From Neurospora tetraspora (Eukaryota > Ascomycota > Sordariomycetes > Sordariales > Sordariaceae), in NCBI RefSeq assembly GCF_033439725.1, contig NW_026944393.1:248001-312000 (forward strand): 64,000 bases of DNA, given 5' to 3'. The notes under the pieces were generated by a model, which saw only the letters and a program-made list of their open reading frames with translations, did no database searches and was not told the DNA's origin. The position numbers were made by a program, and so were the translations under genes. This document shows, piece after piece, positions 34,207 to 46,040 of the stretch; within the stretch, counting starts at the first letter, position 1; each line of letters opens with the position of its first letter.

Positions 34207-35731
34207 TCAAAGAAACATCAACCCAACAAACCCAACCACAGCCGCCAACGCGCTCGCCCCCTGGGCCGTCGTCTTCGCACCATTATTCTTACTAGACGGA
34301 CCACTTCCACTTCCACCATCATCACAGCTCTGCGAGAACCCGTTCATACCGCAGGCGTTCGAGTCACCGCTCGCGCTCCCACTGTCCCCGGAGCTTCCAC
34401 TGCCGTCACTGCCGGACGATCCAGACCCAGAACCTCCCGAGACAGTCCCCGACCCACCACCAGGCACCTGACCAGCCGGCGCGCTTCCACCGCCAGGAAT
34501 CGATTGCGGGACCGTAGTCCCCTTTGCGCCTCCAGACTTGGTAGCGCTCGCCGATCCGCCCTTGGTGTTGGTCTGCTTGCCCGCGTCCATATCCGTTCCC
34601 GTACCGAGGAAGGAGGCGAGGTCGGTCCGCTTGTTGCTATCCACCACAGTATCGTTGGTCGCGCGGTACGAGTTGTAGTAATACGACTTGCCATTGTTCG
34701 TCCCCGGCGGGCTCTTGGCGTCCCAGCACTGTACGTCGATTTCTCCAAAGGTAGCAAAGTAGTAACCATAGTTGTTGATGTCCTCAGAGTCCCAGCTAAT
34801 GGGACCACCCGCCCAGTCGATCGTGCCCTTGGCGTTGGTCGCGGCGCCGCCGGGCCAGATGGAGAGCTGCACGCGCGAAGGGGTTTGGGGGAAATCCCAC
34901 TGGTTGGCGGTGGCGTTCCAGGTCTCCGACTTCAGCTTGGTGCGGCCGACTTGTCCGTCGACGAGCCACTGGATCTGGTCGGGCGTCCAGCGGATCTCGT
35001 ACTCGTGCCAGTTGGCGTAGGTGTCGGTCACGGTGATGTTACCGCTGTTGACATAGGACGGGATGCCCTGGAAGTAGTAGTTGGTTTGGGCGGTCGTCAG
35101 CTCGGTGCCGACGAACTCGTAGTCGATTTCGTCTTTGACGTCGGACATGAGGATGAAAGCCGTAACCACGCCGGCGCCGCGCGAGGTCTTGAGCCGGGCC
35201 TTGACGGAGCCGTACCACATGTAGGTTGTCGAAGCCAGGACGGTGCCGACCGAGTTCTTGGGCATGGTGAGGAGGGTGTTGTCGTTGTAGGAGACGGGCT
35301 CGCCTTGGGATACCCAGTCGGCCTTGGAAGGGTCGCCGAGGTACTCGCTGATGTCGACGATCTTGGACATGGAGGCTTTGTCCATCTTGTAGGTCTTGTC
35401 TTGGCAGACGGGGGCGGGCACGCAGGAGTCTAGAGAGAAGGACATGCGCGGGTCGCAACCGCCGAGGCAGTAGGCGCCGACGCCGCATTGGCCGTATTCT
35501 GCGGTGCGCGGATAGATGCGTTAGTGAGATGCGAGGGAACCAAGATGTCAAGACAGCATTGATGTTGTGTCAACTGAACAAGTGAGAAATGAGAACCAAA
35601 GACTTACGAGAACAGCAAGGTGCCGACTCAGGACATCTCTTGTCCAACGAGCAAGTAGGGATATCATCGGCGAGGACGTTGCCCGCGCCGAGCAGGGCAG
35701 CGGCGCCCAAAGCCAAAACCGTCGAACGCAT
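34207..35731 (-). CDS. CRH-type cell-wall transglycosylase (GH16, CBM18, GPI)
   Basis: Two exons, 35731-35608 and 35498-34207, with a 109-nt intron (GTAAGT donor); 471 residues. A signal peptide (residues 1-21, TVLALGAAALLGAGNVLA) leads into a chitin-binding hevein-like module rich in cysteine (CSLDKRCPESAPCC, YGQCGVGAYCLGGC). The GH16 catalytic core follows with DEIDYE at 164-169, carrying the two catalytic glutamates. After about residue 320 comes a Gly/Ser-rich linker with a four-cysteine patch, and a final hydrophobic stretch (ALAAVVGFVGLMFL) that fits GPI attachment. CRH enzymes cross-link chitin to beta-glucan in the wall. The architecture matches fungal Crh1/Utr2 proteins. The upstream TTG in the same frame is not a start. 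Confidence 0.95.
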
Positions 35732-37991
35732 TTTGATTTTTTTTTGTGTATGATGTTGGTGTTTCAAATAAGAAAACGACAGTGATGTTGCCCGTCAAAC
35801 GAACCGACAAGGACAATGATGTTGACAGTCGACTTGACGGGGGGAGTCGTATCGTAAAATATTAAAATTACCCAAGGGACCCAGAACAGCCCATGTGACC
35901 CAGACCCTACCAACAACGGCCCTTGCAAGGGATAGCCTATAGGGATTCCCCGTACCGTACCGGATAAGATGGCCAAATTCGGATTCGTTGCCTTTCGCCT
36001 AGTCGATCACCTAGTCGATGCCTACTTGCTCCCTGGTCGTTCGAGGCGTGCTCCCCCGGATGGTTGTCCGTTGAATGTGCAGATGGGGCAGTGTGTGGTC
36101 TCCGCTATGCGCGTGCTCGCAGTGAATCCTTCGTTCGGGAAAGGAATGGAGCAGCTTGGCAAAAACAGCCTGATGTGAAAGTTGTTGGTTTCAAAGAAAT
36201 GCTGTGTTGGCGCTGTGATTGTGAGGGGTCGTCGAAAAATCCACTTTGTTGTGAGTGAAGAGATCCTTTGCTTTCAGTCCCAAGTGATTGATGGTCGTCG
36301 CCCCGGGTCGTTCGGCACCGAGGTTGATGTTGATTAGACAACGAGGGTGCTTGGTTTCCACTTGCGTTCCAGTTTCCGTTGTTTCCACGGGTAGCGATAA
36401 CGATAGTTGGTTGGTGAAATGATGGGAAAAGCGAGAGTCGACCGAAGTCAGAGTGAAAGAGGAGGAGGGGGAAAGAGGGAAAGAGGGAAACAGGGAAGGA
36501 GGCGAAGGCGAATGCGAGGCGAAAGGAGAGACGGGAAGGAACCCTTCTTCAATGATTTCTTTCAAAGCTGCCCACCACTTCCTGGATCTAGAAGTTGGAG
36601 AAACACTGCAGGCAGTTCGGATCAGTTCAAGTTTCCGTGCCGTTCGCTCGGTTCCATCCAGCGGTTGAAACCAAACAATGGGATGCCAATCCCGTGCAAG
36701 TCAGTCAGTCAGTCCACCCTTCGCAACACAATGGGAAGCTCTTCCAAGCTTCTCAACGGCTCCCAGGGAACGCCGAACGAATGGACGGAACGGGAAAATC
36801 GGATAATGGAGGGCCGTCACCAACCAAACCCGAACGACAGGATTCTGGTGATCAACAAAAAGTCAGTCGACCATTCCAAAACTCCAAAATGTGGGGGAGC
36901 CCGTGAAAGAGCGGGAAAATGATGCAGGAAATAAAACGGGGAAACATTTGACAGGGAGTGGATCGGTCGGGTGCTCCAAGGGACATTAAACTGTGGAGAA
37001 AGAAAGTTCCACTCCCTCGTGATCGAATCCACTCCCTAGAAAAGATGGGAGCCCAGGCCTTTTCCCTTTTCTCACCAAACTAAGAGCCAATTCCAAAAGG
37101 GATTCCAATGGAAGGAGAGAAAAACGATCAGCTCTGTTCTCTGCTTGCGCATTGGATTTCATGATTCTTTGGATCTATCACTTTCCACATACATGCTGAT
37201 AATTAACATTGTGCAGCAGCTGACAAAAGTCAGAACGGCAGCGCTAGGAAACCCTGTGCTGACAGTCAGTCTGACATTGACGCCACCTTGTCAGTTCGTG
37301 TTGGACAATCGCGCGCTTCCCGATCTGGATGTTGCACAGCACTATCGCCGACCGGCCCGGTAATGTCTGGGCCTGGGACCTACTCTTGGTGAATGGAATG
37401 GAGGGGAAATGCATTGTCTCCCTGGGAATTGGGCATGGTCTGGGAATTGAGGAGGTCAAGCTCAACGGTTCAGTTCATGTGCAAAGGGACTCATGCACGA
37501 CAGTCAACGTGTGGCGTCGGCCCAGTTGATTGGGACTGGTTGCGAATTGACGGCCCATCACGAACTCTTTAGGCTTCAGGAACCAACCCTAGCCCACGAG
37601 AATGGGCCGCAAGGTGATGCGATGTGATTGGGAATTTGTGATGCCGCCCACTGGATGGATGGATGGCTTGGGGCTGAGGTTGCTGAAGGTACCAAACGCC
37701 ACCCATTGCCGGCTGGACTTGACATCTGGGTGAGCTGGGCGAAATGTCTCTCTTTGTCTCCGATCCTGATCTTGGACAGCTGAGGTTTATTTTCCGCAAG
37801 GTCTCTTCTTCGGCAAAGATCGTGGTGTGGTCGGGTTGATGCAACATCGTGTTGATGTATTGAGGCATAAAACGTACCGGTACCTCGTCAGTCGTCAAGC
37901 TCGTCTGGAAAAGCATCATCCTATCACGATTCACAAAATCTCGAAGTTCAGTTGCTTGCTTGCCCCACACCTTGTTACATTGGATATTGCT
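35732..37991. other. Promoter region and spacer upstream of CRH gene
   Basis: No protein gene is supported. It is likely to hold the long promoter of the cell-wall gene. The frame at 36407-36922 (171 codons) is Arg/Gly/Ser-rich and composition-driven. Confidence 0.45.
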
Positions 37992-38048
37992 GAGGCGGGC
38001 TATAGACAGACTACCCCCTCTCCCTATATCTAGACTACTTAACCGCTT
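37992..38048 (+). repeat. Left terminal inverted repeat
   Basis: 57-bp terminus of the element at 37992-38600. It differs from the right terminus at one base (C here, A in the aligned right copy). Confidence 0.92.
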
Positions 38049-38543
38049 CAGGCAAGACTTCCAGCTTTTTTCCGCCGTACAAAAAAAGGGTCGCGCAACC
38101 TCGAAGGAACCACGTCAGGCCAAGTGCACTGAAAGTCCCAATCTTCAGCGATTGCAGCTCGGTCTTTAGGGCAGCAAGTCGTATTCCAAAATACTGGTTC
38201 GTACACTTCAATTTTACAATACACTCCAACGGAACCTGACCGGGCAATGCAAGAGCAAACAACAATTTCCATGTCCAAAGTGGTTGTCGTTTACTGCAAT
38301 TGATAACCTGGAAATAATATTCTTCGTCAAGGTCTTAAATCCAATCTCGCTCAGGTTTTGCTTTTGGCTTTTTGAGGGAGTACATTTGGTGAAAGTACAT
38401 AGCCTTGACTTTGAGCGTGACCAACCATTTCTTGGAAGAGTTTGCGAAAAAGACCCATCGTGGGCTAACGGACTTTGGCCTTGTTTCTGGGTTGGGATGT
38501 TAGCGATTGATAAGATAAGTCAAATTCCTGAAAGTCATGCCCA

Positions 38544-38600
38544 AAGCGGTTAAGTAGTCTAGATATAGGGAGAGGGTGTAGTCTGTCTATAGCCCGCCTC
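38544..38600 (-). repeat. Right terminal inverted repeat
   Basis: 57-bp terminus of the element at 37992-38600, in inverted orientation, followed directly by the second copy of GATATTGCT. Confidence 0.92.
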
Positions 38601-40320
38601 GATATTGCTTGCATTGAGCGAGCGGGTCACCGCGGTGGGACTTGGCCGTTGCCCAGACTTTGGATTTGGATTTTTGGAGCACAAGCATCACCACGGCAGC
38701 GTGCACATTTGGAGTTGTGGGGTTGAGGTTGAGGTCGACGACTGGAATGTGTTCATTCCATTGCTTCTGTTTCTCTTGCATCTCTTTTCTTGCATCTCTC
38801 CCAGCTCTTGCATCAGCGTCCTCTAGGAGCTTCTCCTGTTACCGCGCCTCTGGTCTTCATTTCCCTCGTCCCTGTGCCACAAGCCCCAAGCAGCAGGCCA
38901 GCAGCATCAAAATCCCCGACTGGTCATCCCCAGGCTCCCAAACATCACCCTCGACGATCTCTTGGCAGCAGCTCTCCCCCTTCATCCTCTCTGTACGACG
39001 CCATATGAGGCAAGTGGTGAGACAATCAAACGCCTGGAAACGCCCCCCAAAGACGCAAGTCATTTCGCACTTTGTTGTGCATCTTTGTGCCGCTCAGCGC
39101 CTCCACTGACTGCACTGCAATCAAAGTTACCTGCAATGCCTGCTATGCACATCGTCCAGGACTGTGGTGATCTGTGATCTGCCTTGGCTTTGGCTGCCTT
39201 TGCGGGCTTGGTGGTGTGTGCTTTTGACAGCTGCGGGCGGCTGCGACCTTTGTGATACCTTTACTTGATAGGGTACCTCGAGGTAGAAGGGTAATGGTGC
39301 GCGGCCAGGCGTATCTTCGCAAGTTGAGGCTTTAGGATTGGAGAAACGAAGTTCTTGGGAGGCCCGTACTGGTGAGAGCTTGAATACTCCGAGTACTGCG
39401 AGGAGCATGATGACAAGCAGGGGAAGGACACCAATGTTGATGGGAAAGAAGGGAAAAGCAGGAGTCAAAACTCCAAGCGGATGACGATTTTCCACTGCTC
39501 CCACCGTCAAGACACCATGAAGGTTCCCTACTAATTCCCCTAATCGCAAAGCCATACTTCAAGTATCGTAAAGAAATGCCGAACTTCCTTGCAATGGACA
39601 GTTCCACCAACAGTGTCCTCCGTTAGCGCAGTACCTGCGATAGCAAGTCAGGACGAGCGATAAGACAACCTCACTAAGTACCGCACTAACAGACATCCAA
39701 TCCAAGTACCCAACCGCGGTGCATACCCAAATTGAACCAACCAACCTCAACTAAAACCTCCTATGATACGTCCCTTTCCTGATATCACATTTTCGCGGGA
39801 AATATTTGTCCTGTCCTGCCTGGAGCAAAGTAGCCTGCCTGTAAAATATCTACCTCAACCATCTTCCTCCTCATTCATGCCCATTGCTCACTCACTCATT
39901 GTCGCTCATCACTCAGTGTCCCAACTCCCAACCAAGCCGTCGAGAGGAATGGCAATAGGCTTCTGCTCTCGCAGAACACTATGTGACTTGTACGCCGCTT
40001 GTGTAGCATGATACATCTACTTCCTGGACTCGTTCCTCCCCCAGTGACTTCTTTAATTCCTCTTGAACTTCTTGCCACTTGAGGCAGCCCGGTGCCCTCG
40101 CACGAGAAAGCAAACTTGCGCCCGGTTTGCCATACGTCGGTGGAAACGAATACATACACGCTTCAAACTCACTCATTGGCCACAGAGACCCATCTATCTA
40201 CCGAGTATCAAGCAACGTGGAGTACCTGGACGGACCTATGCCACCATCCTCGTCCTCTGGAAAAGTGAAAGTAGGTAGCGATCTCGATCTGAGGTTTAAA
40301 GAGCATGCATGGCCAAGTAC

Positions 40321-40370
40321 CTCTAACCTCTAGCCTCTAGCCTCTGGCCTCTAGCCTCTGGCCTCTAGCC
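40321..40370. repeat. Heptamer tandem repeat
   Basis: About six to seven copies of CCTCTAG alternating with CCTCTGG, so the higher-order unit is 14 bases for part of its length. Confidence 0.85.
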
Positions 40371-41023
40371 ACATCATCAAGTGTTGAGCATATGAAAGCA
40401 TGTGAAAGGCCAAGTACATAGGAAATTCACCTAACCCATCTCTTTCTTGACCACTTACAACACCAACCAGAACGGAAGTTCTTTATCGAACGAGACTGAG
40501 CTACTATCCTCTACCGCTCTGGCCAGTGCCGGACTTGATGCCCGGAAACACCTGCTCTATCTATCTCTCCTTGTTGGGCGATGGACTTAAGGGCTTTAAT
40601 GACTAACGTACGCAGCATGTCGTACTTCGTTGGAATACGTAGGGAATATGTAAGGTGTCGATACCCAAGTTGTATACGAAGATAAATTTCATGAGTCTGT
40701 CTGTGATCGGCCGGTCCAATCGAAGCCGGCATTCCGTTCCGACAGCTGCCATTGGATCGGCTACGGCAACGGAGCAGACTCCTTATGTCCATTCAGCGTT
40801 TTGGGCTCGAAGAAAATATGGATACGCCGGCTTGCCCGGTTGATGGGGAGTGTCCAGTCGGGTAGAATCGGTCGAGGTATTTTGCAGTGTTACATATCAT
40901 GAAATTTCAACTTGAGGAAGGTGCGTTCACCGTGGTATTAGACATTCCATCTTGACCGCGGTGAGACGATGACGACGGTGAGTGTGATGACTTAATAGCT
41001 TGAAGTGAACGCAAGACTGGGGG

Positions 41024-41030
41024 TATAAAG
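41024..41030 (+). promoter_or_regulatory. TATA-like box
   Basis: TATAAAG 83 bases before the ATG at 41107, followed by a C/A-rich, CTACCAACC-repeated leader. The arrangement is typical of a small, strongly regulated fungal gene, but there is no proof of use. Confidence 0.4.
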
Positions 41031-41106
41031 CAACTCAGTGACTACTACCAACCTGCTAACCTGCTACCAACCTTGAACCTTACTACGCACCAACTACACC
41101 ACCAAA

Positions 41107-41277
41107 ATGACTATCGAACAAGAACAGGATCAATCTCTCCAACCATTCACTTCTCCAGCTGCACTTCTTCTTGCATCATCATCCATGACATGGTCCCTGA
41201 AGACCACCAACACCGTCAACTGCAGCCAGCATCAAGGGACCAGTGTATGTCTTGGGAGTGAGTATTCTACCCGTTGA
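41107..41277 (+). CDS. Small putative ORF behind TATA box
   Basis: A 56-codon frame, ATG in context CAAAATGAC, beginning MTIEQEQDQSLQPFTSPAAL. Not recognised. The last codons overlap a perfect splice donor (GTGAGT at 41257), so the real product may splice there into a downstream exon in the 41300-41540 region, where other Ser/Thr/His-rich frames are open. I could not settle the acceptor. A TATA-like box and a leader-like region lie upstream, which is the main support. Confidence 0.3.
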   Translation: MTIEQEQDQSLQPFTSPAALLLASSSMTWSLKTTNTVNCSQHQGTSVCLGSEYSTR

Positions 41278-41999
41278 GCAATGTCCTCCACAAGAAAGTT
41301 ATATCCACCACCATGTCCAACCCATCTAGCAACTTCATTCACCGCATTCACCAAGTTATGTCCGTCTGCCATTCTTCATCACGTCAATCCACCAACGTTC
41401 ACGACATCCACAGTACAGCATTCGACATCAACACATCAGCAAAGAGGAGATTTGTTCGAACCAACGGGGAACCAACCGACGATCGATACCCATCACGCGC
41501 GCGCGCAAGCCTAAAAGCAAGAAATCTTTTTCCATAGAAAGCCCTTCCTCCCTTTCTCCAACTTCCGAAAAAAGACAAGTCCAAGCCCAGGAGAGAATAA
41601 GGAAATAAGAAAATTTTTCGATTCGATAGAGGTTCTTCTTTAACCATTCCGATGAGGTGGACAAGTAAATGCCCACCTTTGGCAGACACAGACACGTGTC
41701 TACGATATGTTGATCTTGCATCCGAGAACACCAACGACTAAGCTAAAGCCCGACCTTATCTGTTTTATAAGGACCGGCCTGGAGACGTCGGAAACCCAAG
41801 GAACCCGAGGGTACCGGGTTGTCCGACTACGATTGCCAGAAAGATGCCGCGCAGCAGCCTAGGCCACGAGGGCCAAGGCAGATGTAGTTCTTGTAAAGAG
41901 TATTTTTGCTGACCCCGCTGCAGACAGAGGGCAGCTTTGCAGAGCTCGTTACTGGCAATCAGAATCTTGTCGTGTCGGCGATGACGTTGTCATCCATCT
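41278..41999. other. Spacer between small ORF and Q-rich Myb gene
   Basis: It may include a second exon of the small ORF. Otherwise it is the 3' flank of the Myb gene. Nothing else is seen. Confidence 0.4.
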
Positions 42000-44776
42000 C
42001 TAGCGAGCCTTCTGAGGCGCGAAGAGTTCTAAACCACGAAAACCCAAACGTTAGCACAGCTGGTCATTCTGACTCACGGTAAGATCGGAGAATAAGGGAC
42101 CAAAACATACCAGGGAAATGCTCCTTGGCATACTGCTCGCAAGCCTTGGCCGGCTTGCCGACCTTGGCACCAATAGCCTTCCACTTGTTGTTCTCGTACT
42201 CCTTGATGGCGTTCATGAGGGCGGCGCTCTGTTTTACGTCTCAGTCAGCATCTGTTGCTTCTCACCGCACCAATAGCATGTCACCAATGTAGGTAGGGGG
42301 TAAAAGAAGGTGGGCGCTAACTACCTCATCCTCAGCAAACTCGGCGTAATGCATGTCCTTGTACCAATGCTTCTTGACGGAGCCTTCAGTGCGGGTAGGG
42401 AAGGTCTGTTTTATCATATCGTCAGCTTTGTTCGTCAAGTCTTTAGATCAGAACACGGGCAACGTACCTTGGCAATCTCAGCCCAACTGTTACCCGCATC
42501 GCGCATCTGCTTCAAGCGATGCTCCTCCGCCGGGGTCCAAGGAGTATTGGTGCGACTTTTCTTGGCCGGTGGCGGGGCGGACGCATCGGAGGCGGGGGCA
42601 GGAGCGGGAGCAGCAGGTTGAGCCTGAGCAGGAGCGGGAGCGGGAGCCTGGGCCTGAGGGACGGGGACGGGCTGAGCGGCCGGAGGAGGGACCGGAGTCT
42701 GCTGCGCGGGGGGAGCAGCTTGGGCAGCCTGATGGGCCTGAACCTGGGGCTGCTGCTGCTGCTGCTGAGCCTGCTGTTGTTGGGGGGGCTGGGGGACGGG
42801 CGCATGCTGAGGCTGGCCGGCTTGCGACACGTGGTGTTGAGAAGGAGCGTGTTGCGCTTGGTGTTGAGGAGCGTGTGGCGGCGCGTGGGCGATCTGAGGA
42901 GCGTGTTGGGGATGGGGGGAAGGTTGCGCGCCGGGAGCGTTGCGCTTACGGCCCCTTGGCTGGGCGGGAGCAGGAACTGGAGTGGGTTGTTGTTGTTGTT
43001 GCTGCTGCTGGGCTGGCTGTTGCGGCGTCACTTGGGGTTGAGGGGCATGGGACATGGGAGGCTGGACGGGGGCGGCCTGATGGTGCTGTTGGTGCTGCGT
43101 GTGTTGCTGGTGCTGGGGCTGATGCTGCTGGTGATGTTGTTGATGTTGGGCATGTTGCTGCTGCGGCGGCTGCTGCTGGCTTTGGGCGTAGGCGCGAAAG
43201 TCCATGGGCGGCTGGTCGCGACGAGTCAACTCGGGCTGCTGGGCATAGTGGTTCGGGCTGGGATACCAGGCGGATTGGTTAGCAAACGCGCTCTGCTGTT
43301 GTTGTTGCGGCTGCAACTGCTGCTGCTGATGCGGAGGAAGATGGTGCTGGGGCAGCGCCGGCATCGACGGCGTGGGTTGACGCCATGCCTGAGCATGAAC
43401 GTCATTAGGGACCCGCTGCTGCTGCTGCTGCTGTTGTTGTTTCTTCATGGCAACGGTTGCGGGTTGCGGGTTGCGCTTGCGATGCGATGGGTCGCTGCGT
43501 CCTCGGGTCGGCCTGGGGCACGAAGCACCAGGCTGCACCGCGACAGCAGGGGTCGCAGTCGACAGACGTGAACGCGAACACGGGTCGTGTTGATGGGACG
43601 AAGAAAAGAATGGGTGTCAAGGGGAATGACGGGGATCAACCAAGGTATCGAAACAAGGCCCGAGAGGTAACTTTTGGCGCGCCGACGACAGAGGGTGGGA
43701 AAGGATGACGAAGCAAGACGAGTCAAAGGATGGTAATTGTTTCTGTGCGTGGGTAATAATATGGAAAGGTACGAGGCCAAGCCAGGCGACAGAAGTAGAT
43801 GGGAGGTGTTTATCCAACCCAGTCCGTGTCTGGTCAAGTCCAGGTCCAGGCAGGGTCTCGGCCGGGCGCGTGTGTAGGTAGATGTACTGCAGGCGGCAGG
43901 GGGGAGGTGTCTCTTGTCTCTCTGTCTGTGTCTGTCTGTCGAACGGATGATGCCCGTGCTTGCCTCGACTTTTTGACTGATGCTAGCGCGACTGGGACTG
44001 GTCTTTCGTGCTGCTGATGCCGATATGCCTGCTCCTGTTGCTTGCTTGCACTGCCGCTCGTACAGTAGGTAGTAGGAGTAGCTGGTACCCGGAAGAGCGA
44101 GTTGTTACTCGTACTCTTTCTTTGTCCAAGTCTTGCAAGTGTTCGCAGAGAGAGGAGGAGGAGGACAAACAAGGCCCAGGACGGCACGCGACGAGTACAT
44201 GGGCATGGGGATGGGGTACATGAATGATGAAGAAAGAAGTCAAAGTGATGGTGGATGGGGGGGAAGTGGGAGGGAAGGAGCATGTATCATGTAAAAGTGA
44301 TTGATGCGTGCGGGCGTGGGAAGGGGAAAGAGACAAGATGCTGGTGGGTGACGGGGACCTGGATCTCTTTCTCGTGCAGGGCCAACCGCGGACCACACTA
44401 GTCTAGTCTCTCAAGCCGAGGCGACTTGTCGCTAGCTAGTCGAGTAGCAGCCAGTACGTAACCTGATCCCAAACACACACAATGTTGTGTCGAGGGAAGA
44501 GATGGAGAAGAGGTGATGGGACAAGGAAATGGTACCTCTAGACAGACAGACAGAACAGAAGAGAGACGACGGTTCGTGTCTTGGACTCGAGGCACCGAGT
44601 GAGGTATCTTTGGGAGGGGTTTGGGAGAGGGAAGGAAGGGACAGACAGATACGAAAAAGGTACAAGGAAAGAGGTACTTACTGAAGGCCATTGGGGTGGT
44701 TGGTGGAGTTGGGGTAAACAGTGTACTCCGTTGTCATGGCGGGCATAGGCTGCGGCGGAATCGTCCACTGCTCCAT
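42000..44776 (-). CDS. Q-rich Myb/SANT DNA-binding protein
   Basis: Five exons: 44776-44682, 43512-42468, 42405-42325, 42228-42111 and 42028-42000; 455 residues. The first intron is 1,169 nt, with a consensus GTAAGT donor and a frame-consistent CCCCAG acceptor; the others are 62, 96 and 82 nt, the last with a perfect CTAAC branch point. Residues 1 to about 330 are almost entirely Gln/Pro/His/Ala low complexity, including CAG-encoded glutamine runs. Two Myb/SANT repeats form the C-terminus: WTPAEEHRLKQMRDAGNSWAEIAK..HWYKDM, then SAALMNAIKEYENNKWKAIGAKVGK..CEQYAKEHF. It is probably a nuclear DNA-binding regulator. The first exon (MEQWTIPPQPMPAMTTEY) is inferred from splice signals and frame; a fallback start is the ATG at 43448. 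Confidence 0.85.
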
Positions 44777-46040
44777 CTTTGCGATTGTCGACTGAGTCTT
44801 TTTTTGCAAAAAGTCAAAGAGTTAGTAACCGCTGAACTGTAGTAGTGCAGATTCGGAAATGGATTGTACCAAGAAACGATCGAATGGATGGAATTGCTTT
44901 TGTGTGGATGCTGCTGGTAAACTGGCTTTGTGAATGATGACTGAGCGCTGTTTTTTTTCTTGCTCTCTGCGGGCGGCGGCGGGCAATGAGGGAACGGAAG
45001 AATGAGCTGATGGGGATAAAATGGGGAAAGATTGGCCAAGCTAATGCCCATTCTTTCGTGACGCTCGGGGCTGCAGCAGCAGCAACTCTGTCTCCAACGG
45101 ACGAATTGCTTTTGCTCTGCTCTGCACTGCTTCTGCTTCTGACTGTCTGCTTTTGCCGCTCTGGGCTGCCGGATATGAATGCCTCTGAGATGGGATATGC
45201 ATTGGCCTGCCTCTTCTTTTTTTCCTCTGCTCTGCCACCTGCTGTCGCGGATAAGCTCTCTTCTTTTTCTCGGTTTTTTTCTTGTCTTGTTGTCCTCTTT
45301 TTTTTCGCTGTCTGTTTTCTTCTCTTCTTTTCTTCTTCCTCTTCCAGCTTTATGCTTGCTGTGGTGACCATCCAGAGCTCAAAGTGAATGGCTGAGCTCC
45401 AGCAAATCACAGCTCAGCATTGAGCCCGCGTCATACTTCCTCACTGCCCGTGTGGCGACCACACACTGGCACCAAGAAAAAAGTGACGGTCTTGGGTCAC
45501 CCCAAACCTGCGAATGCTGCACGCAGGAGAGGGAAGAGGAAGGGGGAAAAGGGTGAAGGGCAATTTGGAGGCGTCGGTGCCGACAGCTTTTCCTCTTGCA
45601 CCACTGCATGATAAATCCCACTCATTCCAACCGACCAGCAGAAGCGGCAGCAGCAGCCGAAGCCGAAGCAGCAATCATATCTCTCTCATAACGGGCAGGT
45701 TGGGGGTTGGTTGGTTGATGAGGCCGGCCAGAGCAGTGACAGTGGTGGTGGCATCAACTTGCATCTGTTGATGTTGCGGCAGGCTGGGCGTCATGATAAA
45801 ACACCAAACACACACTGGAAAACTCGGTAGTGAAAATGAGAGTAACCAGATAGGGCAGGCAAGCAGGCAGAGCAGAGGCAGTGTGCAGTGCAGTGCAATT
45901 GCACACGATATCGCGCAAAAGGGAAAATGGATGGATCGGGATGTGAGCAAAAAAAGGGCGAATGATATGAATAGAACATGATGGGTGATGACAAGGGGAT
46001 GGGGGGATATCGATTTTAACAGAGAGATGCACTTACTGGC
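44777..46040 (-). promoter_or_regulatory. Probable 5' leader intron of the Myb gene
   Basis: Read on the minus strand, a consensus donor CCA|GTAAGT lies at 46036 and a perfect branch site ACTAAC at 44826-44821, followed by acceptor candidates at 44798 and 44792, only 16-22 bases before the ATG at 44776. This fits a leader intron of about 1.2 kb and transcription starting upstream of 46.04 kb. The acceptors are A-rich rather than pyrimidine-rich, which weakens the case. Confidence 0.4.

Larger units (their letters stand above)
37983..38609. mobile_element. Non-autonomous TIR DNA transposon (MULE-like MITE)
   Basis: The element spans 37992-38600 (609 bp). Its 57-bp terminal inverted repeats, 37992-38048 and 38544-38600, begin GAGGCGGGCTATAGACAGAC and differ at one position by eye. 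It is flanked by a perfect 9-bp direct repeat GATATTGCT at 37983-37991 and 38601-38609, the target-site duplication. Nine-base duplications with long inverted repeats fit the Mutator-like superfamily. The 495-bp interior has no transposase domain; its open frames are short and unrecognised. Near-identical termini and an intact duplication point to a fairly recent insertion. The flanks are non-coding. Confidence 0.92.
38610..41106. other. Intergenic
   Basis: 2.5 kb without a supportable gene. The frames at 38642-39109 and 39127-39555 are low complexity or overlap on opposite strands. A heptamer satellite lies at 40321-40370 and a TATA-like box at 41024. Confidence 0.45.

Noticed and set aside
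34504-35433. 309-codon frame antisense to the CRH gene
   Set aside because: Shadow of a GC3-rich coding exon; no domain, and the minus-strand GH16 motif is unambiguous.
42353-43571. 309- and 350-codon plus-strand frames (Gly/Ala/Arg- and Leu-rich)
   Set aside because: They are mirror images of the CAG/CCN low-complexity exon of the Myb gene. The Leu and Arg runs simply reflect CTG and CGG read from the other strand.
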